Positions 4,642-9,779 of a stretch of DNA of 9,779 nt are shown one piece after another. Position numbers and translations under genes: made by a program. The stretch is taken from positions 1 to 9,779 of the forward strand of contig JAZUMQ010000022.1 in NCBI GenBank assembly GCA_045603745.1, in the 5' to 3' direction. This DNA comes from RGIG995 sp045603745 (lineage in GTDB: Bacteria > Bacillota > Clostridia > Oscillospirales > UBA644). The notes under the pieces were generated by a model, which saw nothing but the letters and a program-made list of their open reading frames with translations, was not told the origin of the DNA and searched no databases. Every line of letters starts with the position of its first letter. Position 1 is the first letter of the stretch.

Positions 4642-7470
4642 ATGGCACTTATAAGATGTCCCGAATGTCAAAATTCCATATCTGACAAGGCGGCAAAATG
4701 CCCTCATTGCGGATTGCCTGCAGAGCATTTTGGCGTACCGAGTGCGAATCCTAAAAAGAATAATGATATTGACTACAAAAGTATTGCCAATATCATCATT
4801 TCCTTTGATAAAGACTATATAGATCTTTTCTCTGATAGCCATTATGTTTCACACAGAGAACAAGACTATATGCATTCCACTTATGGGGAATACTATGTGT
4901 CATTGAAAAACAAACTGATATTCCAGTATGTTTGCAATAATGCTTCTGCTCTTCGTATTGACATCGATAGTTTGAAACGCTTTTTAAGAAAGATGCATAC
5001 TTTGGATGAAAGCATTGTAACTCACAACGAAGAATACATAGAAAAAACTCTCGTGCAAGAGATGGACTATTTCGACAATATTCTTGCTGAAATTGATCCT
5101 AACATTCGCCTCGACGATGAACAGAGAAGAGCCGTTGTAACCGATGATGATTATTGTCTTCTGGTTGCAGGTGCAGGTGCAGGAAAAACCACAACGATGG
5201 CGGCAAAGGTTAAGTATCTCGTTGAGAAGAAGCATATAAACCCAGAGGAAATTATGGTAATTTCCTACACTAAGAAAGCCATAGGAGAGCTTGTCGATAG
5301 AATCAATAATGGGCTTAAAATTCCCGCAAAAATCTGCACATTCCATAAATTTGCTTTTGATATAGTGAAACGATTCTCGGTTGAACCTCCGGAAATCAAC
5401 TTTTCCTCCTATCAGATCGTTTTTGATATGCTTGAAAAGTCGATATTCAACAATAAGCAATTAATGCGCAATCTCGTTTTGTTCCTTGGGTATTACTTCG
5501 ATTTGACCGAGGATGTATTCAAGTTTGACAACCTTAATCAGTTTCATCTTTATAAGGCGGAACAAGATTTTGAAACGTTAAAGAGTGGACTTGGAGAATA
5601 TATTAAAAAGGTTGAACAACAGCGTACTAAGCGCGTGAAGACGATTACAGGAGAATATTTGCGTTCGGTGCAGGAAGTGCAGATTGCAAACTTTCTCTAT
5701 CTCAACGGCCTTGATTATGAGTATGAGCGAGTATATCCTTATGCGTCTCCGTCAAGGAATAAGAAATACACGCCCGATTTCTATATTACGCAAGGCGAGC
5801 ATACTGCATGGCTGGAGCATTACGCATTAACCGAAAGTGGATACAGCAATGTATTTACACCTCAACAACTTGCAATGTATAAGAAGGCGATTCGCGATAA
5901 GCGAGCACTACATAGCGGCTATAAAACAACACTAATAGAAACGTGGTCACTATATAATGATCGCCGTCCGTTGATGGAGCATTTGAGAGAAGCTCTTGAA
6001 AAAGAGGGATTCCAGTTAAAGCCGCGAAATCTCGAAGAAGTATACAAAAAGATTGTCGAAACCGGCAAGGATAAATATATCATTAAGCTTATACTGTTCA
6101 TGATGGACTTTATTGAACAGTATAAGACCACTGGATATGATGAGGCGGGCTTCGAAATCCTTAGAAAGAAGACGGATAACCCCAGAACTCTGCTATTCCT
6201 TGATATTGCTGAAGAAGTATATCATCATTACCAAAATGTCTTGAAGCAAAGCAATCAAATTGACTTTGCTGATATGATCAACGATGCACATTTCTATCTC
6301 CAGGAAATTGAGCGTCAGCATATTGAAATGCCGTACAAGTATATTATTATCGATGAGTTTCAGGACATAGCTCGGCAAAGATTTAATTTGACAAAGCGCC
6401 TATCCGAAATTACGAAAGCAAAAGTTGTTGCCGTTGGTGATGACTGGCAATCGATATATGCATTCTCCGGTTCCGATATTACGCTCTTTACAAGATTCCT
6501 TGAATTGATGGGAGCCGGTACGGAACTGAAGATTACGCATACCTATCGTAATTCGCAAGAGCTTATTGATATTGCAGGCAGCTTTGTACAAAAGAACTCT
6601 GCGCAAATAAGAAAGCAATTGATCTCTCCTAAACACTTGGAGAATCCGATTGTAATCGAGGCATTCGATGATAGCGTAAAACCGATGAGAGCATTGGCCG
6701 AAAAGGTAGAGGAAATCATCGGAAAGATTATTGCCGAATATGGAGAGAAAAGTTCTATTCTGCTGATAGGACGTTATAATTACGATATGTACAAGCTTTA
6801 CAAGGCTGGTGCCTTTACGGAACTTCCTAATAATCGTGTAAAGTCTGAAAAATATCCGAATGCTGATATTACTTTTATGACCGCACACAGCTCAAAAGGC
6901 TTAGGATATGATAACGTCATTCTTATCAATATGTTTGAAGGAAAGTTCGGATTCCCATGTCAGATCGAAGATGATCCGATTATGAAGCTTGTTATGCACG
7001 AGGATAGAAGCATGCCTTTTGCAGAAGAGAGAAGACTCTTCTATGTCGCCATGACAAGAACAAAGAATCGTGTTTATATCGCAACTCCGAAGAATAAACC
7101 TTCAAGATTTCTTGTAGAGCTTATTAGGGATTATAATATCCCGCATGATGAAGGTATTAACATGCATGTTGTTGATCTTTTCAATCTGCGTTGCCCGATA
7201 TGCGGATTCCCGCTGAAATACGAGTTTAACAAAAACTACGGTTTGAATCTTTGGATATGCACAAACGATTCGGAAGTTTGTGATTTTATGACCAATGATA
7301 AGGTTCATAAGCATGATATATTCAAATGCCCTAAATGTTCAGACGGATATATGATTGTTAAAATGAATCCGAAGAATCAAGATGTTTTCTACGGCTGCAC
7401 CAATTATTTCAGCGATACGAATAAATGCACAAATATGATATCTTTGGGGAAAGGCACCGGCAAAAAATGA
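4642..7470 (+). CDS. UvrD/helicase IV-like SF1A helicase with zinc ribbons and an inserted nuclease-like domain
   Basis: The 942-residue protein starts with a zinc ribbon (C6, C9, C20, C23). All SF1A helicase motifs follow: Walker A AGAGAGKTT (176-184), motif Ia SYTKKA (208-213), DEFQD (571-575), GDDWQSIYAFSG (599-610), TYR (634-636), TAHSSKGL (747-754) and YVAMTR (801-806). Between Ia and DEFQD lies an insertion like that of E. coli helicase IV, with E345, PDFY (D379) and LEHYAL (E392), which has a PD-(D/E)XK-nuclease outline but Tyr where Lys is expected. The C-terminus (851-929) holds paired CxxC ribbons of the topoisomerase type (C851/C854, C873/C880, C896/C899, C919/C929). It should be an ATP-driven 3'-5' DNA translocase acting in repair or phage defence. 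The start uses AGGAGA at 4630-4635; an upstream in-frame ATG at 4600 lies in the previous gene and lacks a site. The stop overlaps the deformylase start. Confidence 0.9.
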   Translation: MALIRCPECQNSISDKAAKCPHCGLPAEHFGVPSANPKKNNDIDYKSIANIIISFDKDYIDLFSDSHYVSHREQDYMHSTYGEYYVSLKNKLIFQYVCNNASALRIDIDSLKRFLRKMHTLDESIVTHNEEYIEKTLVQEMDYFDNILAEIDPNIRLDDEQRRAVVTDDDYCLLVAGAGAGKTTTMAAKVKYLVEKKHINPEEIMVISYTKKAIGELVDRINNGLKIPAKICTFHKFAFDIVKRFSVEPPEINFSSYQIVFDMLEKSIFNNKQLMRNLVLFLGYYFDLTEDVFKFDNLNQFHLYKAEQDFETLKSGLGEYIKKVEQQRTKRVKTITGEYLRSVQEVQIANFLYLNGLDYEYERVYPYASPSRNKKYTPDFYITQGEHTAWLEHYALTESGYSNVFTPQQLAMYKKAIRDKRALHSGYKTTLIETWSLYNDRRPLMEHLREALEKEGFQLKPRNLEEVYKKIVETGKDKYIIKLILFMMDFIEQYKTTGYDEAGFEILRKKTDNPRTLLFLDIAEEVYHHYQNVLKQSNQIDFADMINDAHFYLQEIERQHIEMPYKYIIIDEFQDIARQRFNLTKRLSEITKAKVVAVGDDWQSIYAFSGSDITLFTRFLELMGAGTELKITHTYRNSQELIDIAGSFVQKNSAQIRKQLISPKHLENPIVIEAFDDSVKPMRALAEKVEEIIGKIIAEYGEKSSILLIGRYNYDMYKLYKAGAFTELPNNRVKSEKYPNADITFMTAHSSKGLGYDNVILINMFEGKFGFPCQIEDDPIMKLVMHEDRSMPFAEERRLFYVAMTRTKNRVYIATPKNKPSRFLVELIRDYNIPHDEGINMHVVDLFNLRCPICGFPLKYEFNKNYGLNLWICTNDSEVCDFMTNDKVHKHDIFKCPKCSDGYMIVKMNPKNQDVFYGCTNYFSDTNKCTNMISLGKGTGKK

Positions 7471-7892
7471 TTAAAGAACTGATACACGACCCCATTTTCC
7501 TTGCGGGAAAGTCCGAGGTCGCGACAAAAGAAGATTTGCAGGTCGCACAGGACTTGCTTGATACGTTGATGGCACACAAAGACACCTGTGTCGGCATGGC
7601 GGCGAACATGATTGGCGTGCGCAAGCGCATCATCGCCTTTCTCGACGAAAGCGGTCGCACCCCCACCTACACCGTAATGCTCAACCCCGAAATCATCAAA
7701 CAAAACGGCGCCTACAACACCGAAGAAAGTTGCCTTTCCTTCCTCGGCGGCCCCCGCCCCTGCAAACGCTACAAGTCCATCAAGGTCAAGTACCAAACCA
7801 TCGACCTACAACCCCGCATCAAAACCTACACCGGCTGGACCGCCCAAATCATCCAGCATGAAGTGGATCACTGCAACGGGATTTTGATTTGA
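7467..7892 (+). CDS. def: Peptide deformylase, short GMAANMIG-type
   Basis: The 141-residue protein carries the three deformylase motifs. Motif 1 is VGMAANMIG (42-50), where the usual GxGxAAxQ glutamine is Met48. Motif 2 is ESCLS (87-91), with metal ligand Cys89 but Ser for the usual Gly. Motif 3 is QHEVDH (130-135), with H131, E132 and H135. The enzyme removes the formyl group from N-terminal formyl-methionine of new proteins using Fe2+ or Zn2+. This short form is common in Clostridia in addition to the housekeeping copy and may be a specialised or drug-tolerant version (inference). The start overlaps the helicase stop (ATGA, 7467-7470); an in-frame ATG at 7425 lies inside the helicase and is less likely. 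It is GC-richer than the helicase before it and the HEPN gene after it. Confidence 0.88.
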   Translation: MIKELIHDPIFLAGKSEVATKEDLQVAQDLLDTLMAHKDTCVGMAANMIGVRKRIIAFLDESGRTPTYTVMLNPEIIKQNGAYNTEESCLSFLGGPRPCKRYKSIKVKYQTIDLQPRIKTYTGWTAQIIQHEVDHCNGILI

Positions 7893-7898
7893 AAAATG

Positions 7899-7905
7899 AG
7901 GAGGG
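7899..7905 (+). promoter_or_regulatory. Ribosome binding site that decides the HEPN gene start
   Basis: AGGAGGG (7899-7905) is 6 bases before the ATG at 7912 and directly abuts another in-frame ATG at 7906. Only the start at 7912 has usable spacing. Confidence 0.85.
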
Positions 7906-7911
7906 ATGCCA

Positions 7912-8664
7912 ATGAACAAGAACGAATTGATTCATTTAGCAACTAATATATACGAACTAGCATTGACGGCTAATTCGTATTGGGACATTGTAAATCAGTA
8001 TCAGAGTAATATTTCAAATTATAACGATGCGATGAACTGCTCCCCTGCGTTTTATCATGTTATATATCAAGCACTTATTGAGGGGATTTTTATAAATCTT
8101 GCTAAAATATATGATTCTCATGACAATGCACTTACAATAGGGACTCTTTTGGAAGAAATGAAGAAAATCTCTGTTGATGATTTTAACAAGGATGTTTTAG
8201 AGAATTTCAAACGCTGTGGGAATCATTTTCAGCATAGATTGAAGCAAGATGAAGAATGCTTTTTCAAAAAAGAAGTATCAGAACAACGCAGTATATGCAA
8301 TATATTAAAAATAGATTATACACATACCACCGTAGAACTTACATTCGATGAAATTGTGGACCTATATACCAAAAGACGGCGTAGCATAAAACCATCCATT
8401 GAAAATCTTCGTATTCAGCGGAACAAAATTTATGCACATAATGACAGGCAAACAAACTTTGATTTTAAAGGTATATACGAAAAGAACCCCATAAATAAAA
8501 AAGATGCGGATATGCTTGTAGATTTGGCTTTGGATGTTAGTTGTTTTTGTATAGAAATATTAACAGGCGTTTCTAAAGCACGGTCATACACCAATATTAA
8601 TGACTGGGAAGCGTCACTCAACATGATAACACTTGGCAAAAAGTATAGAGATGCATTAGTGTAG
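7912..8664 (+). CDS. AbiU2-like HEPN domain protein (putative ribonuclease)
   Basis: The 250-residue, largely helical protein has the hallmarks of the HEPN AbiU2-like family: an N-terminal helical part, ALIEGIFINLAKIYDSHDNALTIG (split here as ALIEGIFINLAKIYD, 54-68, then S-H-D-N-A-L-T-I), and the catalytic-type motif R170-N-K-I-Y-A-H176 (R-x5-H, within the R-x4-6-H range) in a late helix followed by ND. HEPN proteins of this kind are metal-independent RNases; AbiU2 is named after an abortive-infection gene of Lactococcus. It lies 19 bases after the deformylase and 41 bases before the cyclase-like gene, with which it shares strongly AT-rich composition, so these two probably arrived together. 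No transmembrane segment or signal peptide is seen. A role as a growth-arresting effector controlled by its neighbour is inference. Confidence 0.7.
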   Translation: MNKNELIHLATNIYELALTANSYWDIVNQYQSNISNYNDAMNCSPAFYHVIYQALIEGIFINLAKIYDSHDNALTIGTLLEEMKKISVDDFNKDVLENFKRCGNHFQHRLKQDEECFFKKEVSEQRSICNILKIDYTHTTVELTFDEIVDLYTKRRRSIKPSIENLRIQRNKIYAHNDRQTNFDFKGIYEKNPINKKDADMLVDLALDVSCFCIEILTGVSKARSYTNINDWEASLNMITLGKKYRDALV

Positions 8665-8705
8665 TTTTGTAAATATGATTAAGTGCGATAAGGAGAACAA
8701 AAAGC

Positions 8706-9551
8706 ATGAAAAAAGAAAGAGAATATAAGGAACATTATGTAGCTTTTTTAGATATTCTTGGTTTTAAAGAACTTTTAAAAGAAAACTCTTGTGATTCTGT
8801 TTTTTCAATATTTAGCACTCTTCGAGAAAATACCCACTCTCAAATGACTCTAAATGGAGCGAAGATTGAAGCGTATGAATATATAAAGCATACCATTCTC
8901 TCTGATAGTATTGTTGTTTATATTGAATCGGATATTGATGATGCTTTTTCTACGTTGATTGATGTGTGCAAAAAACTGCAAATGGCACTTGCTTCCAGAG
9001 AAACGCCCATTCTAATACGAGGAGGAATAGCCAAAGGCAACTTGTTTTGGGATGAAGGAATTATTTATGGTAGTGGGTTGGTAAAAGCATATTTAATGGA
9101 GTCAAACCTTGCAAAATATCCAAGAATAGTTTTTAGTGGTGAAACACTTGAAGATGGGAGAAAAAATGCAAAGTATACATTTCCTGAATTGGAAGGAATA
9201 TTAAAAAAATATAAAACGGATGATGATCGATTGAACTATGTTGATTATCTGGATATTTGTTATTACAATCTTAGTGATGGAGTACGTTACTATGATGGCC
9301 TAAAAAAATTATGTAATGCTTATTTGAATAAAGAAATAGATCATTCTTTGAGAGAGAAATACCTATGGCTTCAGAAAAAAATTGAATACGCTATAGAACA
9401 TCACTCAAACTATAAAGAGTATTATAGGAAACTTGAAGAGGAAGAATGTGAACAATGGGCAAAAGAATATGCAGAAAAATTTGAAATTTTCCCAACGAAC
9501 TTGATCGCTAAAATTAAAGTTGCAAAAGATGATGAGAAAGAACAAAAATGA
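8706..9551 (+). CDS. Class III nucleotide cyclase-like protein
   Basis: The 281-residue protein shows an arrangement like class III adenylate/guanylate cyclases. YVAFLDILGFKELL (11-24) places D16 where the first metal-binding aspartate of the usual D-I-x-G-F stands. TILSDSIVVYIES (63-75) offers D67 as the second. RGGIAKGN (105-112) matches the R-x-GI-x-x-G strand, and YGSGLVKAYLMES (121-133) with AKYPRIVF (136-143) matches the following helix. The asparagine and arginine that stabilise the transition state in ordinary cyclases (N-x3-R) would fall at V126 and L130 and are absent, so it is either a divergent cyclase, as in pyrimidine cyclases of Pycsar systems, or a nucleotide-binding relative. 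The C-terminus (about 220-281) is charged and probably coiled-coil. AGGAGA at 8691-8696 sets the start. It follows the HEPN gene by 41 bases. Confidence 0.55.
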   Translation: MKKEREYKEHYVAFLDILGFKELLKENSCDSVFSIFSTLRENTHSQMTLNGAKIEAYEYIKHTILSDSIVVYIESDIDDAFSTLIDVCKKLQMALASRETPILIRGGIAKGNLFWDEGIIYGSGLVKAYLMESNLAKYPRIVFSGETLEDGRKNAKYTFPELEGILKKYKTDDDRLNYVDYLDICYYNLSDGVRYYDGLKKLCNAYLNKEIDHSLREKYLWLQKKIEYAIEHHSNYKEYYRKLEEEECEQWAKEYAEKFEIFPTNLIAKIKVAKDDEKEQK

Positions 9552-9580
9552 AAACCCATTTTCAAGCGAATCTCCCATTC

Positions 9581-9653
9581 TGACAAATGTTTTGACAAAT
9601 GTTTGGTGCGAAAGGGGCGGAAAAGTAAGGAAAAAAGAGGAAAACATTTGTCA
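9581..9653. repeat. Tandem 12-base repeat with a distal inverted copy
   Basis: TGACAAATGTTT occurs twice head to tail (9581-9592 and 9593-9604) and once as its exact reverse complement AAACATTTGTCA (9642-9653), 37 bases further on. The second and third copies can form a 12-13 bp stem around a purine-rich loop. The array sits 30 bases after the last gene and ends at the suspected IS boundary, so it could be a repeated protein-binding site, an attachment-type site or a transcript-end hairpin. The sequence alone does not decide between these. Confidence 0.75.
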
Positions 9654-9654
9654 A

Positions 9655-9779
9655 GGTAAAAATCATAACCACCAGTAAACTGGTGGTTTGCACAGCCCCT
9701 GGAAGGGGCAACTACTGGCCTAACCCCTGAAAGGGGTACTGAAATTTGGCACCGCATTACCATCTCAGGCAGCCGCTCA
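9655..9779 (-). mobile_element. Likely right end of an IS200/IS605-type element (runs off the right edge)
   Basis: On the minus strand the sequence passes two GC-rich hairpins of the form CCCCT-3 bases-AGGGG, then an ACCACCAG/CTGGTGGT hairpin close to a tip ending near TATGATTTTTACC. This succession of short subterminal hairpins, with no terminal inverted repeat, is what I recall of IS200/IS605 right ends in Clostridia. In such elements this DNA also encodes the 3' scaffold of the TnpB guide RNA. No transposase coding sequence can be confirmed within the window, and the boundary is approximate. An unrelated structured RNA is the alternative. Confidence 0.4.
9667..9737. repeat. Three consecutive short hairpins
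   Basis: The hairpins are AACCACCAG/CTGGTGGTT (9667-9675 with 9680-9688, loop TAAA), GCCCCT/AGGGGC (9695-9700 with 9704-9709, loop GGA) and ACCCCT/AGGGGT (9723-9728 with 9732-9737, loop GAA). All stems are perfect. The first is followed by only three T residues on the plus strand, so it would be a weak terminator for the operon at best. The last two are near-duplicates of each other. Confidence 0.85.

Noticed and set aside
4984..5460. Minus-strand open frame of 158 codons opposite the helicase
   Set aside because: It lies opposite the Walker A region of an unambiguous helicase and has no motif or ribosome binding site.
9592..9620. TTGACA in the repeat array as a promoter -35 box
   Set aside because: No acceptable -10 box lies 16-18 bases downstream on the plus strand, nor after the inverted copy on the minus strand.
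9581..9653. CRISPR array
   Set aside because: There are only two adjacent 12-base copies without spacers plus one inverted copy, and no cas genes are present.
9422..9763. Minus-strand open frame of 113 codons across the right-hand hairpins
   Set aside because: It runs through the hairpins and the repeat into the antisense of the cyclase-like gene. It is probably a chance open frame in IS-end DNA and not the end of a transposase, though a reading frame entering from the right edge cannot be excluded.

Overview
The window looks like an accessory region of a low- to mid-GC Bacillota (Clostridia-like) chromosome, probably gut- or rumen-associated. The evidence is strong AGGAGG-type ribosome binding sites, two textbook sigma-A promoters with extended -10 boxes, Clostridia-type families (DUF5714, the short GMAANMIG-type peptide deformylase, stand-alone TipAS) and Clostridia-type insertion sequences. 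Family names come from recognition of the protein sequences; no database search was run.

Layout. Bases 1-139 are the terminal part of an IS3-family insertion sequence on the minus strand, with the first 30 codons of its OrfA and a long end hairpin that contains the OrfA ribosome binding site. Bases 183-1325 are a self-contained unit: promoter, two tandem paralogous YbjN-like genes overlapping by 8 bases, and a perfect intrinsic terminator. A second promoter (1347-1375) then heads nine plus-strand genes that run to 9551 with gaps of -4 to +41 bases and no terminator that I can see: a stand-alone TipAS drug-binding domain, an Nmad3 (nucleotide-modification-associated) protein, a cysteine-rich DUF5714 protein, a GNAT acetyltransferase, a DNA-binding protein with a Myb/SANT-like C-terminus, a large UvrD/helicase-IV-like helicase with zinc ribbons and an inserted nuclease-like domain, a short peptide deformylase, an AbiU2-like HEPN protein and a protein resembling class III nucleotide cyclases. 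Bases 9552-9779 hold a tandem plus inverted 12-base repeat and three hairpins that look like the end of an IS200/IS605-type element entering from the right.

Reading. Base composition is mosaic. The YbjN, TipAS, DUF5714, GNAT and deformylase genes are visibly GC-richer, while Nmad3, the HTH/helicase pair and above all the HEPN/cyclase-like pair are AT-rich. This suggests modules of different origin assembled into one co-directional array. Several members belong to families linked to phage defence or nucleic-acid modification (helicase, HEPN, cyclase-like, Nmad3), and others to antibiotic or translation biology (TipAS, GNAT, deformylase). The best candidates for an undescribed system are the HEPN plus cyclase-like pair (7912-9551) and the HTH plus nuclease-helicase pair (3876-7470). 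The IS-like ends on both sides of the window fit a mobile or frequently rearranged island.
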